From Tretioscincus oriximinensis (Eukaryota; Chordata; Lepidosauria; Squamata; Gymnophthalmidae), in assembly GCA_022410635.1 (NCBI GenBank), contig JAJVDF010000957.1, positions 85,036 to 149,035 on the forward strand: DNA of 64,000 nt, in the 5' to 3' direction. The notes beneath the pieces were generated by a model. That model was not told the DNA's origin, ran no database searches, and saw only the letters and a program-made list of their open reading frames with translations. Positions 32,881 to 45,520 of this stretch are shown here, piece by piece (within the stretch, counting starts at the first letter, position 1; every line of letters begins with the position of its first letter). The translations under genes and the position numbers were made by a program.

Positions 32881-33028
32881 GTCTGCATCCCCACATCATT
32901 TATTTATTCCACTATAACTGGATATTCCACAATAAAACAGGTGGGGATACATTTATCCCAAAATATCCATGCTTTATTGTGGAATATGTAGTATTAGTGG
33001 AAACAATAAGTGATGTAGGGATGCAGCC
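32881..33028. mobile_element. Palindromic MITE, Harbinger-like
   Basis: The left end GTCTGCATCCCCACATCA and the right end, reversed, GGCTGCATCCCTACATCA form a TIR, and the interior is itself largely palindromic (TATTCCACAATAAA facing TTTATTGTGGAATA). TAT lies on both sides. The GGCTGCAT terminus resembles the elements at 35929 and 62618. Confidence 0.7.
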
Positions 33029-34796
33029 TATGCCTCAGTAATAAAAATCCTCCAGCAGAACAGTAGTAAAAAAGAATCAGAAATAGTAGTAATAATAACA
33101 TGGAAATTTCATCTGATAATAATTTTAAAGCAGGAGAATGAGCAAAGATTAACTAGGGAAATATCAAAATACAAACAATCCAATAATGTGGGAGAAGTTG
33201 ATAATACCCTGTTATGGAAAGCAAGTATAGAAATAGGAAAAAAAGAAAGTGGAAGAATCAGGAGATAACCGAAGAAATAGACAGGCACGAAATGAACACG
33301 TCATTGTTAGAAATGAATGATGGTTAAGAATCTTAGGAGGAAATAAAGTTATAGTAAAAAATGTACATTAAAAATAAATTTCAGGCCCAGACACAGGCAG
33401 TTCTAACGAGGGGCAATTAAGGCACCGCCCATGGTCCCCAGACTCTTGACCATTATGTCCCTCCATGAGAACCTGGGCCCTCCTGCCCACCCTGGCTCTT
33501 ACCGTTTGCTTTCAGCTCTTCAGAAGTGGCACTTGTGTCTGACACTTTACTGCACCAAGTGTGAGTAGTGTGGTAATTAGATCATCAGAAACACTGAAGA
33601 TCTTAAAGCTAACAGTAGGAGGCAGAGCAGGAGGGGAGTTCTGCAGTAGGTTTTCTGGTAGGAGGGGGTCCTCTGCCCTGCCCCCCCCCCCAGGAGCCTG
33701 GAAAGCTATCTAAAACTTTTTAAAAAGACAAAGAGAAAGAATGGATTATGAAAATGAAAAATAGGGGTGGGATGATTGAAGACGAGAGTATAATTGGAAA
33801 AAAACCCCACAACTTTTATGATGAAGAATTCAAAGAAGTTGCCATACAGAATATCTATCAAGTCGCCTTAGGTGCTGTTCTGACAAATACTTTCAATCCA
33901 GCTTCAGTCTTGAAGATCTAGAGTAAACCATGCTTTCCTCCCCAATTTAGTCCTGTGTTTCATGGCTGAAGATGAATTAAAAGTGTGTGTTAGAGAGTAA
34001 CAAGAAAAACGTTGGGTGGCAGTAAGCAAGTCTACTACATCAGATACTAAGGACTGTACAAGTGTTTAGAGAGAAGTATTAATAATTAATTGGGTGCCTG
34101 AATAGCAATAAAAATGCAAAATGATTGTCAAATAGAGAATAATGAGGTTTTAAGGCTTCCTAAGAGTAGGCAACAGATTGATAAAAAGCCCTTTATAACC
34201 TGTGTGTGATGCTTTCGTATTTTAAATATTTTGTTCTGGGCTCATGACATTTATTCAACAGACAGTAACAACTGGGGAAATCACTGAACTGAGACACCTA
34301 ATTTCAAAATGGCTGATTAAGCAAAATGTGTGTTACGGGTTTCTTGCATATATAATAAGGACATCACAGATTTGGATATCTTGATAATTTTATAATTTCA
34401 ATTATGATGTGGCACTTGAGTGATGAAAACCCCCAAACAATACCTGTCCATGATTACCACAAAACACACTTAATTGAATAAACACTAATGATTCTAATTA
34501 GTGCCACAGAGAGCTTTGACTTCATGCATGTTTAATTCCAAATGCAGGGGTTTAGAAATGCTAATGAGAGAGATTATTGAATACCAATATTTTAGTGAAT
34601 TTGTATTAATCCAGGAGTAATCACAGCATACGTGCTCAAAATGGGCATGGGGGAGAGTAGCTTGAAAGTTAGAATACAAAAAATGATAAACATAATACTA
34701 TTTCTTTGAAAGTGCAGAAACAATGGGGATTTTATTTCAAAACTAGTAGCTTTTATTTTTTCTGACATTCTGTTCTTTCTAAAATTTTAACTAATA
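33029..34796. other. Noncoding, no gene recognised
   Basis: About 33385-33720 is a less AT-rich block with a C10 run. It may be an old repeat but I cannot match it to anything else in the window. Confidence 0.3.
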
Positions 34797-35030
34797 CAAA
34801 GAAGAAGAATCTAGCTTTTATATCCCACTCTTGGTGAACAGAGCAGTTAATTTTTCAGCCGAAAGCTCTGTCTCCCCCACCAGATTAGTGGTTGTACTCA
34901 TGAATCTACTTAAAATGTAGATTGCAAATATACTTTCTTTCAAATAGTTGTCTACTGCTGAGGCCAATAGAGGCCTCTCCATGGCTTTGAGAATGGATCT
35001 CTCACATGAAAGACTGACCGTTAACATCTG
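34797..35030 (-). mobile_element. tRNA-derived SINE, diverged partial copy
   Basis: The AAGAAGAAGAATCTAGCTTT and TATATCCCACTCTTGGTGAA tail and the CCCCCACCAGATTAGTGGTT body match the SINE family at 6047 and 36500. The tRNA-like head is eroded. Confidence 0.55.
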
Positions 35031-35589
35031 AGGCTTATAACTCGTTGTTTTGTTTTCTAATTAATCTACAACCTTTGCATGAATTAATGGAATATATGTT
35101 TGCCTTCTCCTAAGGAGGATCTAAGAGATGAGAAGATGATAGGGAAGATGGCTGTTTTGGGAATCCTGTTATGAGTAGTCAAGATCAGGGTCATTTATTT
35201 ATATCTAGAGTCAATACAACAGAATTGGCATTTGATCTCAAGGGCATGGAATTCTGTACTAAGCTAATCTAAAACACCTAAGGTATTTTCTTTCAGCTAG
35301 TAAACAAACAGTTCCTCTTTCTAGGGGCTACAAATAAAGGGCCACTTACAAAGGGGCTAGTAGAACTTTGAGACTAACAGGAGAAAANTCTAGTCCCTTT
35401 GCTAGACTTTCTACTAGACTAACATGGCTATTTCTCTGAAATAGATATGCTTAATTCTTCTTGGCCCATTTTTAAAATCAATCTACTAATTTGACACTGA
35501 AATATTGTTGATTTTTAAAATCCATCTACTAATTTGGCACTGAAATATTGTTGATGTTTAACTTCTATGTTTTAGAAGTTTATATTTGA
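35031..35589. other. Noncoding with a local inverted/direct repeat
   Basis: TAGTAGAACTTTGAGACTAACAGG (35360 region) and CTACTAGACTAACATGG (35410 region) share an AGACTAACA core around the N at 35388. An ATCTACTAATTTG...ACTGAAATATTGTTGAT unit is repeated twice at about 35480-35555. Confidence 0.35.
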
Positions 35590-35928
35590 GCAGTAGAGCA
35601 GTGTCTTTCTTTTTAATTAATTAATTAATTTTTTTTAATTTATATTTATACCCCACCCCATACCTGAACAGTATGTCAGTAAAATGTCAATACAAAAATT
35701 AACAAGTTAGTATAAAAACAATATCTAAAAGTGGGGGCAAAAATGACAATGTCTTCAGCCAAAGGCCAGGTGAAAGGGATGCGGCTTCAAAGATCTTCTA
35801 AAAGAATACAGTGATGATGTGAGATGCACCTTGAGGGGGAGATTTTTCCAAAGATTGGGGGCAACAACTGAGAAGGCCCTACCTGTTTCTCACTCCATTG
35901 GCTGTTGAAAGGGGTGGTACAACCAGGA
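35590..35928 (-). mobile_element. L2-type LINE 3' end fragment
   Basis: The sequence matches the 3' part of the L2 at 58600-59463: GGTGGTACAACCAGGAG, CTTCAGCCAAAGGCCAGGT and the TATACCCCACCC tail occur in the same order and on the same strand. The coding part of the L2 is missing because the fragment ends where the MITE at 35929 begins. Confidence 0.7.
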
Positions 35929-36337
35929 GGCTGCGGTTTTCTACCTCGTTCGGAGTGCTATGAGGAAGACTCGAGCACACAAGCTAAGTGTTTCTCAGCA
36001 GTCAACCCACAATAAATACTATTTTTCCTGGAATAGACTATTGCTGGCATATTCAGGCCTTGTTCCAGAGGACCCCCGTACTCTTGCCTGTGTACGCATG
36101 TGCATAAATTAGACGCAAGATGTTAGAACAAGCGAGAATACAGCAGTTATTTCTAGTGGCTGTTGCAAGTAAAAAAAAAATGCTTGGACTGCACTGCCAT
36201 GAGATCTATGAGCGATATTACGGAACTGGGCATTGCTCACGGAATATACAGATTTGGTGTGCACAGACGCGCGATTCCGGAGTATATTCCAGAATATAGC
36301 TTTGTAGCGGTTTTTAAGTAATCGTGTGCATGTAGCC
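35929..36337. mobile_element. Harbinger-like MITE
   Basis: The ends are GGCTGCGG and, reversed, GGCTACATGCACACG. The body shares AAGCTATATTC-GGAATATA, TCTCGCTTGTT-TAAC and the TATTGTGGG-TGACTGC-GA-AA-ACGCTTA-type block with the element at 62618-63047, in reverse orientation. No transposase is encoded. It interrupts or abuts an L2 fragment. No clear TSD was found. Confidence 0.68.
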
Positions 36338-36499
36338 TGAGATTAATATTAAGCTTCTTAAAAAAAATTAAGGATATCACATGATCATACAATGAATTAG
36401 CGCTATATAAATAAATGTTAAAAATTACTACAGAGATTTTTGCACTTAATTTCACGGGATGGTCTCTGGAAACTATACCCATACAATGAATAGAAGGGG

Positions 36500-36795
36500 A
36501 AAAAGAAGATTCTATTTTTTAAAACCCACCCTTCTCACCCAAAAGGACTCAGAGCAGTTTGCAAGGTTAATTTTTGCCCGAAGGATTTCATCTATTCTAT
36601 CTTCCCCACCAGGTCAATGGTGGTACTCATTTATCTAATCGAAGCAGAGGTTGCAAAGCTACTTTCTTTCAAATACCTGAGTGGGCTAGAGCTGAAGGCC
36701 AGTAGAGGACGCTCACCCCTCTCCACATTGGACACAGGGCCTCGAAACTGGATCACTCAGTTGAAAAACTGGCTCTTAGTGACTGCACCATTTGT
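36500..36795 (-). mobile_element. tRNA-derived SINE
   Basis: It has a tail (ACCCACCCTTCTCACCCAAA), a CTATCTTCCCCACCAGGT body and a B-box-like GGCCTCGAAACTGG in the same order as the SINE at 6047, on the minus strand. The A-box region is diverged. Confidence 0.6.
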
Positions 36796-38479
36796 ACATG
36801 CTTTTTGCACTTCCCCAGGCTGAAACATTCCTGCTCCTAGGAAAGTATCTGGAAATGCAAAAGCTATATTCATAGAAGGTGACCAGATAATTACCCAGAC
36901 TAATTATTCCTACCATATAAAATATACTAAAAAAAACCACCTGAGAATACCTGTTTATTGAGCCTTTTCTCTTTTCTTTTTTTTTTTTTTTTTGGGGGGG
37001 GGNGGGGGTAACAGTACACAAGATAAAAGAGAATAAAAATGTTATATAAAAAACCAGGAAATACTTTCAAAAATGAAATACCATTTTAATTGCCATACAT
37101 AACCTCTTAGCAGATTTGCTAAACCTAAAAATGTATCATAGTAAAAGTGTGAATATTTTTCTTATCCTTTAATTCTATTCTTATTTTACTATAGTAATAT
37201 ATTTATTTTCTTCTTTTTTGTTGATGTCCAGCTTTAATAACTGCAAATGTAGTGCACAATCCTATGTTAAGAAAGAAGTTCAAGAACAAAGGAACTGTTG
37301 GATCAATTGTCAGTAATACATTTGCTATTAAATATAAAAGATATGTCATTTCTGAACCAGAGAAAAATCAATCTGTCTTTATATATCTTGATCCTTAAAT
37401 ATAAGATAAAAGGCTAAGATTTTTTTTTCATGGAGCAGAATTGTACTCATCCCATGTCTGCTGGTACTGATAAGTTCATCTAGATATATAATAATTCTTT
37501 CCATCTTTTAAAAATATCTATCTACAGTAAGCTTCTATTAATCCAATTTTGAACATCATTTAGTATTCCAAACAGCAGTACAGAAATGATTATTTTCATT
37601 GCATAAAAGCCCAAGATGAATAAAAAAAAAAGTACTGGAAGTGAAAGTTTTATTATCATTTTCTGTCATCTTTTATAAGAGAAAAATTTAACATATTTAA
37701 AAAAAAACACGAAAGGAATTAAACCTAGTCCCACGGTACACATGTTTTCAATCTGCTTTGTTCTTGTGTCTCCTTCAACTTTGTTAATTGGAACTGAGTA
37801 TCCTATTATGATCGTGCCATACTTTGAAGTGGGATTTTTGAATGTCATGGACTGAAAGTGCGTCCCATATGGTCCAGGAAGTTATTATGAAGCATTGCCT
37901 CTAGAGATTAAAAGAAACAATACTGTGAGGCAGAATGGCATTGAATTTTCCTATTTTTAAAAGTAGAATCAATGTTTAGGCTTCACTAAGATCAGCTTCA
38001 GCCAAAATTACTTGAATTCACCCTCCCTTTTTCCAACCCATTTTTCCTCCAAGGACCAGCAGATATAGAGATGTCTGTGCTCCTTCATTTTATTCACACA
38101 GAAACTTTCTGATGGAGGTTAAACTGAGAGGAAGTAAATATTATAAGGTCATTCAGTACATTTTTTATACGGATGGAAATATGAATCCTGGTTTAGTATT
38201 CTAGCATTTACTGTTCATACAATAATATTTATTTTCTTTTTTTTTCCATATGAATTTAGATGTTTTATGCGTAAACTCAAACTACAACTTAGCATCTCTT
38301 CTGCTTAACTCCCAGATTCACAATAGATGCAATATAACAATAGATAAAATGAGTTTGTTAAAACAGCTGTTTGCATTAATACATTTTCAAACATGGCAGT
38401 CCTGCTTCCTTTTCAAATAAGGAAGAACACCAAATATCTAGGGTGGCTTCAGTGTAGGGTTTATTTCTTCTGTATAGTC
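36796..38479. other. AT-rich noncoding
   Basis: No gene is recognised. A T18/G14 homopolymer junction with an N at 37003 lies near 36972-37008. Confidence 0.35.
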
Positions 38480-38975
38480 AAAACCTCTTTGATATATGTG
38501 CAGTAAGAATTTTACAAGCCTCTGTATTAATGTTCCATAGTTTGTAATATATAGAAGTTTATTTACTACTGCTTAGAGTTACCATAATTGAAATAGTCTA
38601 TCTTATTGTAACTTGCAAATCTGTCCAGTCATCCTGTCTCCATAGTAACCTTGATGATCTCCATTGTTCTGTTAATCCCTGGTTCCATTTTGCTTCTCAA
38701 GCCCTGAGGGCATGCCAAAGAGACTATTAATGGTGAATCCAGTAGATGACATTTGCTGAGTACATGGTTAAAAGGACAACCAGCCTTCTTCTTCATGCCA
38801 ACTAGGAAATGAACCCCAAGAACCCAGGAAATAAACTCAGAACACAGGCGTGGGCAGAGCCAGCAATAGGATATGTACAGAAGCAAGAGGAAGTCTGGGA
38901 GGTTTTTGTATCAGCTGGCCATTTCTAACCCTGTCTGCAAGGGAGGTTTTAAAAACATTAAATCAAGGTTGATTC
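38480..38975 (+). mobile_element. LTR-like repeat, second copy, truncated
   Basis: It shares CTATTAATATTC/CTGTATTAATGTTCCATAG, TTTGTAATAT-GAGAAGTTTATTTACTA and GGGAGGTTTTAAAA with 15769-22307. The 3' end (R-U5) is missing; the sequence stops at the poly-T of the L1 at 38976. Confidence 0.5.
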
Positions 38976-39144
38976 TTTTTTTATTATTATTTATTTATTT
39001 ATTTATATTTTTTCTAATTAATATACACATATATATATACATAAATTTATATTCCCCCCCCTCCCCAGTTTCCCTCCCTCGGGCTATTGGTATATAATTT
39101 TCTATCTTGGGTGGGGATCTATATATTCCTTTGTTTTCCTATAA

Positions 39145-39641
39145 TTACATCTCGTATATCAACCTTAATTTATAATTTATTGAGGGTTGTACATTTTCCC
39201 GGCTTAAATAATTATATATTCTCACCCAAGTTTCTTTCATTTCCCTTACTTTGTTATAGTTATTCATGTGATTTATTTTCGTTGAGTTTATGTCTGTCAT
39301 CATTTTGTCTATTATATAGTTGTACCATACTGATATATTTCTTTTTGTTCCATCTTTCCATCCTCTTAAGAATGTTAATTGTGNGCACGTTAATAAATCT
39401 TCTATATTTTTCTTTTGTTTATTTGATTGTATATTTTCCAGGTCCGAAATTATAATCACCATTTTATTTGTTAGCGTCAAATTTATTTGTAGTATTTTAT
39501 TTATTTCTTTTTGGATTTTTATCCAATATTCTTGTGCTTTCAGACATCCCCATATCACGTGATTATAATCTGCGGGTATCTGGCATCCAAACCAACATCT
39601 GTTTGAGTAGTTATTTAGAATGTGAGCTAATCTATTTGGCG
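39145..39641 (-). pseudogene. L1 ORF2 C-terminal region (frameshifted, contains N)
   Basis: In two frames it carries HLTPNRLAHILNNYSN and CWFGCQIPADYNHVIWGC, the cysteine/histidine C-terminal motif, then a GWKDGTKRNISVWYNYI segment, as in other L1s. The N at 39384 falls inside the coding region. The normal CW-x-CG has lost one cysteine. Confidence 0.7.
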
Positions 39642-40355
39642 TTAAATGCCACCTATTATTGATTTATTTGTATTATTTATTATTGCATATATTTCCGAGA
39701 CTATTTTCTTTTGCTCTTGTATTACTTTATGGATTATTTTATCCCATTTACTTTCCTCTGCTCTTATGATTTCCTTTATTGTTCTATCATTTATATATTG
39801 ATGGATGCCTCTTATTTGTAGCCAGAAATTTTGGCCTATTTTTTCTGTAATTTCCTGTAGTGTGTATGGTTCTAAGTAGGTTTTATATAGTTGGTGTAGT
39901 CTAGTGATTCCTTGTGTTTCTAGTTTTTTTATTGCCCTGTTTAGGTTTTTGTCTTGACCATTATTTATTTTATATATCAGTTGGTATTTACTATTATTTT
40001 TGTCCGTTATTGACTTTTTTCTTGTTTTCCATATTTTCATCATTGAGATGAATGGTTCTTTCCATTGGCGTTCTACATTTGTTGGATAAGTGTTGAAAAA
40101 TATATCTTTTGTTTCAATTTCGTTTATCTGTTTTATTACTCTTGCCAATTTTTTTTGTGAATATTGGATTTCCAATATATTGTTTAATTGAAATGCATCG
40201 TGTATTTTGTGGATGTCTGGTATACCCCATCCCCCTTCATTTTCATTTGATATTAGCCATTTTTTCTTTAGTCTTGTCTTTTTATTATTATTTGCCCATT
40301 TTATTATTTTATTTGTCCATTTTTCTAATTCTTTACTTGAGACTGGTGTTATCAA
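39642..40355 (-). pseudogene. L1 ORF2 thumb/linker region
   Basis: This 237-codon open frame continues the reverse transcriptase of 40333-41292 after a frameshift at about 40340. It holds the characteristic KKTRLKKKWLISNENEGGWG, a GIPDIHKIHDAFQLNN segment and LETQGITRLHQLY. It ends at a TGA/TAA near 39642 before the C-terminal cysteine region. Confidence 0.75.
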
Positions 40356-41292
40356 TGTTTGGAATAAATAAGATTTTTATTATTCTTATTTTTTCCATTT
40401 TTGTATGATATTTATTTCTCCATTGTTTTAGATTTTTATTTATTTTTTCCCAAACTTTATCGTAGTTTCCTTTGTTAATTTTTTTAGTGTTCCTATATAA
40501 CCATATCGCCAAATATTTTATTTTTTTTATTCCTAATTTTAAGCTTGATCTTCTCCTTATTTCTAATTGTTCTCTTGGTGGGGTATTTTGGAATATTATT
40601 TCTGATTTCTCAATATTTACCTGTAGGCCCGACATTTTTTTAAATTGATCTAAAGTTTCCTTAATGTGTATTATCATATTAAGAGGCTGACTTGAAATTA
40701 CTAGTGCATCGTCAGCAAATAGGTTTAAGCGATTTTCTGTTTCCCCTATCGTGTATCCTTGCCAATTGTTATTATCTCTTATTGAATTTGCTAATATTTC
40801 GATCGCAATTGTAAATAGAGCTGGGGATAATGGGCATCCCTGTTTCGTTCCGTTTTTAATTGGAATTTTTCCTGTCATGGAGTTATTTACCTTTATTGTT
40901 GCCGTTTTCCCTGAGTATAGGTTTTCCAATGTCTTACAAAATTTAATTCCCAGGTTCATTTTCTTACATGTTTCTAATAAAAATTGATGATTCACCTTAT
41001 CAAATTCCTTCATAACTTCTAATTTTAATAAGGCAATTTTCTTTATATTCTCCCTTGCATGTATCCATAGCATCTGTATATTTTTTATTGGATCTCCAAT
41101 CTTTCGACCTTTAATAAACCCGTATTGGTCTTCGTGTATGACTGTTGGGAGTATTTCAGCTACTCTATTTGCCATTATCTTTGTAAATATTTTATAATCC
41201 TCATTGCATAATGTTATTGGTCTGTAAGATTTGGGGTCATTTTGATCTTTTCCTGGCTTCAAAAAAATCACAATTTCAGTATTTTTCCACAA
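40333..41292 (-). pseudogene. L1 ORF2 reverse transcriptase (5'-truncated)
   Basis: 319 codons with SYRPITLCNEDYKIFTKIM, QYGFIKGRKIGDP, LLKLEVMKEFDKVNHQ, NGTKQGCPLSPALF and LFADDALVI. The usual first catalytic Asp motif (LDAEKAFD) reads LEVMKEFD, so the catalytic aspartate appears replaced by glutamate, whereas the FADD pair is intact. The frame shifts at the 3' side. It is truncated upstream and inactive. Confidence 0.85.
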
Positions 41293-41380
41293 TTCTGGGA
41301 TTTTTTGTGTGTCGTATATATCATTAAATATTTTTGTTAAATGGGGTGCTAATGTCAGCCCAATGTCATCATACAGATGG

Positions 41381-44300
41381 ACATAGCACTACTCTGATTC
41401 TAAAACTTCCCCATCTGAATAAGACTGAAGTCTTTTCACAATCAATTGTCCACAAACTGCCATTCACAGCCAGTACACAAATGAGCCCCTAGAGATGTGC
41501 AGTCACTGTGTCAGTAGTGAGCAGAGCTCTCTGTGTAGCACATGAAAAGGCAGCTGCAATTTTCACCTTTTTGGAGGCAGCTTGGAAGCCCAATATCCCA
41601 AGAATCAGACATAGGGAGCTCTGGAGAGGTGAGGGCTGGGTGAGCAGCACAATATTTCAGATAGATGCTGGGAGCTAAGTGGACAACAGGAACATCTGGG
41701 AGGTGAGTGGTCACCAAGAGCTAGCTCAGCTGTCTGTGCAGCATCCATTTGGCTGAATGTAGGAAGTGGCAATAGACATGAAAAGGAGGGGGAGAAGGAG
41801 AAGGAAGGGGAGGGAGGGGAGGAAGAAGAGCAAGAAGGAAAAGGAAGAGAAGAAAGGGGAGAGGAGGAAAGGGAAGAGAAGGACAAAGAGGGGAAACTAT
41901 GAGGAAAAGAAAAACAGGGAGGTATAGACGGAGGAAGAGGAGATGCAGGAGGGAAAGAGGAGAAAAGGGAGGAGAGAAGAAGGGGGAGAGAAGGTAAATT
42001 AGAACAAAATGTAAAAGGGGCAGAAGATAAGAGGGGAGGATGGGGGAGAAAAATGAAAGAGATGGGGAAGAAAGAAAGAAATATACAGCCCACTTTCCCA
42101 TTGATCTATATAAATACCTAAAACCTCTGATTGTTCTTTTTACTTTTAATTTTCTTCAGTAAACAACCTTATTGTCTCCATCAACGCCATCTTTTTAATA
42201 TTGTTTAATTGATCTCTTTCTATACTAGATAGTTTCTCCTAATTATTTCTTCTTCCCTCAAGTCACAAATGACATCCATTTGCAGGAAATGTATCACACC
42301 ATTTAATTATATCCAGATAGATCCAGAATGTCTGCTTTTTGAAATGTGCTAGCATGGTATTTGATTACATCATCTGTAATAAAGAGTAATTGTGCTTCAA
42401 AAGTGTGTAGCTTATTTAAGGGTCAGTGGCTAAATCACTTAAGGTGTTAGTTGTCTGATGCCCAAAGGAGGTCTTGAGTCCACAGACTTCCTCTAGACCT
42501 CATATCTGCTTTTCCTTGCTCTGCACATTTGTGAAGTACTTTTGACTAGCCAGTATGTCGTCTTAGATTGTGATAATGTGTCTTGCTTTCCCTGGTTAGT
42601 AATGGAAAAGTATATTGGGAACATGATGTAGAGGAGATTAGATGCAGCCTACTGCACAGGAATAAAAGTCACATCCATTTTTCAACCCATTTTTATGCTG
42701 CCTACAGCAATTTGTTCGGTGAAATTAGCAAGACTGCAAGGAACAAGACTCCATTTGTAGAGTTACTCTTGATCTTTCAAAACCAGGTTCAGAAAGATTC
42801 TTATGAAAGATCTGTGACTAAATAAATATTTTTTTGAAAAATCCTGTTTCTCAAATGTATTCAAATAAACTTAAAACTCCATGTGTGAAAATGATGGCTT
42901 TCAACTCTTTAGTGTGGATCCCTGCTTAGACACTTTTAAAAAAATTAACTAAATTGAACTGATAGCAGGGTTGTTCACTGTTCTCCTCAGAGAATTGTCA
43001 CTGGGAACCATTCCAATCCACTGGCTGAGGGACTGTTTCATGCCTTTTACAGTTCCCTAGGCAGAAGCTTTTGTATGAAGACTGTATTATCTAGGTTTTC
43101 TAGATGCCCCCCACAATGTGACTGCAAAGCACATCATGTGAATGTAAGGATACAAAAAAAAATACAATTTAGGATTTAACTGTTTTTGCAGGAATATTTG
43201 CACATTGCAAGAATAAGTGTGGACTTGTTAAAAGCTGTCGACGCTAGGTAAGTGTAAGAATGCTTTTGACACAATTCACTATGCACATGTTCTTTTCCTG
43301 CAAATTTTGTGAACTAAGCCAAATTTGATAAGCCTTCATGTGTCCCATTTAAAGTGCACCTATTATGGAAACAACTTCACAGAAGTGTTGTACAACACTT
43401 TAATAATAGAAGAAAGCACCACCACCTAGTATGCAAATAATGTGCTCTATCAGTCGACTGCACTAGAATACAATTTAGAGTAACCTAGTTCAGATGCTTT
43501 GTCCTATATAGAACACACTGGGAGGGGTGTGGTCTGTGATCCTACATTGCTGTATGGATTGAAGAATCTAGAACAACTATGGTCAAGTCTATTGCCCTGT
43601 ATGAAAAGAGCTTGGATATATCTCATATCGCTTCTCTTCCTCTGTCTCTCTTCTCCCCTGCTTTTCTTTCTCCTCATTCTCCTTGTTTCAGAGTTCACTT
43701 GTATCCTGCAGCTGCCTTGTTTTCCTTTGTCATTTAACTTTTCAGTTGATAGCACAATGTAAGCAACCTAGAGGTAGAAAGAAAGAAAAAAATCAGATAA
43801 ACACACTATATTTTTACCTGGACTGTAATGTCATTGTCAGAAAATAATTGAAAAGCACCATGGTGATAGCAGTAGAAGAAAGCTAAATAATGGATTAACT
43901 AAATGTTGCAACCTTGAACATGCCAAGGGCCCACATATATAGTTTGATAAAAGCCGGAGGGCCAGACCTAATTTGCATATGCATTTGCATTTCTTCAGTG
44001 AAATCAGCTTCTTTAATTACTGTTGCGCTGCTTCAGGCTAGATTTCCATTCCTATTATAGTATAAAAAAGTGTCATAATGTATCTTTATTCCTGCATAAG
44101 CAGCGAGCCAAAAAGGAGTACTCGGGAGTATAATGAAACAGGAGAGCAATAATTTATGTACTGCTGTACAGTACACTCCACACAATACACCAGTTCAAAA
44201 ATCTTTGAACACAAAAGTAAAACAACTCTGGTAATTAATGAAGCACACATTACGTGAATATATCCAGTCACTGAACTGAGATAATAATTTCTTTCAGAAA

Positions 44301-44524
44301 CTGAAGTTATAAAACATTTTATTACAATGAGGACAAACATGTTGACAGTCTTATGTGCCTAGGTTCATTAGCTTGTAGCTAAAGCAACAAACAAGGCAAG
44401 AAAGGAAACTGGATTGTGAAATTTTCACAAGTAGAATTGGACAAAATGAACCATTTTTAAAAAAGTATAGCCTGCCATATTTGACACAAATGTCTACTAT
44501 TGGGTTCCAATAATAGTAATATTC
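41381..44524. other. Noncoding, with purine-rich tract at 41765-42070
   Basis: No gene is recognised. 41765-42070 is a GGAGAAGGA-type degenerate purine microsatellite that gives long spurious open frames on the minus strand. Confidence 0.35.
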
Positions 44525-44625
44525 AATATAATAGTATTTAATTAAATTTATTTAATAATCTATATCCCATCCTTCAGCAAAGGTCCCAGGATGGTTCAGA
44601 ATAATATACAAAGTTTAAAATATTG
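44525..44625 (-). repeat. L2-like 3' tail
   Basis: TTTATTTAATAATCTATATC, then CCATCCTTCAGCAAAGGTCC and CAGGATGGTTCAGAAT match the inverted 3' end of L2-type LINEs as at 58600 (TATACC-CGCCCT...AAGGTCTCAGGGTGG). Confidence 0.5.
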
Positions 44626-44910
44626 TAACTGTTGTTAGTCTTCCCTGTCTCTATTTGTACCACAGTGTTTCAAGCCCCTCTGTCCACCACTACAACCTGG
44701 AAATTGGATCAAGTTTATGTTTGTTATTTTTGTGCCACTATGTATTCATATCATTCTCATTCCCTTCTCCCTTTCCTTCAAAAATAATAGTTCTTTACAA
44801 TGTTTCTAAAACAGATTTTCAATACTTTGGATATTTCTTCCAAATAAAGATATCTAATCAATTCAATGTGACAATAAACAACAGATACATTCTGACAAGT
44901 TTGGAAACAA

Positions 44911-44995
44911 GATGATGAGGAGAAGGAGAAGGAGAAAAGGAGAAGGAGAAAAGGAGAAGGAGAAGGAGAAGGAGAAGGAGAAGGAGAAGGAGAAG
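44911..44995 (+). repeat. (GGAGAA)n microsatellite bordering the gap
   Basis: A nearly perfect GGAGAA array with occasional extra A runs directly into the N gap, so its real length is unknown. Confidence 0.85.
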
Positions 44996-45520
44996 NNNNN
45001 NNNNNNNNNNNNNNNNNNNNNNNNNNNNNNNNNNNNNNNNNNNNNNNNNNNNNNNNNNNNNNNNNNNNNNNNNNNNNNNNNNNNNNNNNNNNNNNNNNNN
45101 NNNNNNNNNNNNNNNNNNNNNNNNNNNNNNNNNNNNNNNNNNNNNNNNNNNNNNNNNNNNNNNNNNNNNNNNNNNNNNNNNNNNNNNNNNNNNNNNNNNN
45201 NNNNNNNNNNNNNNNNNNNNNNNNNNNNNNNNNNNNNNNNNNNNNNNNNNNNNNNNNNNNNNNNNNNNNNNNNNNNNNNNNNNNNNNNNNNNNNNNNNNN
45301 NNNNNNNNNNNNNNNNNNNNNNNNNNNNNNNNNNNNNNNNNNNNNNNNNNNNNNNNNNNNNNNNNNNNNNNNNNNNNNNNNNNNNNNNNNNNNNNNNNNN
45401 NNNNNNNNNNNNNNNNNNNNNNNNNNNNNNNNNNNNNNNNNNNNNNNNNNNNNNNNNNNNNNNNNNNNNNNNNNNNNNNNNNNNNNNNNNNNNNNNNNNN
45501 NNNNNNNNNNNNNNNNNNNN
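44996..45520. other. Assembly gap (525 N)
   Basis: 525 consecutive Ns follow the purine microsatellite. Nothing can be said about the content; the open frames that span it are meaningless. Confidence 0.99.

Larger units (their letters stand above)
38976..41380 (-). mobile_element. Second L1, 5'-truncated
   Basis: On the minus strand the element holds most of the ORF2 reverse transcriptase and C-terminus and ends in a T-rich/TTATT tail at 38976-39010. It starts within the reverse transcriptase (LTLAPHLTKIF), so the endonuclease, ORF1 and the 5' UTR are absent. It is clearly a different subfamily from 15821-21785: FADD instead of YADD and many substitutions. No TSD was seen, and the LTR-like repeat on its left does not resume on its right. 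Confidence 0.85.

Noticed and set aside
41605..42101. Ser/Pro/Phe-rich open frames of 126-162 codons
   Set aside because: Produced by a degenerate purine microsatellite on the opposite strand.
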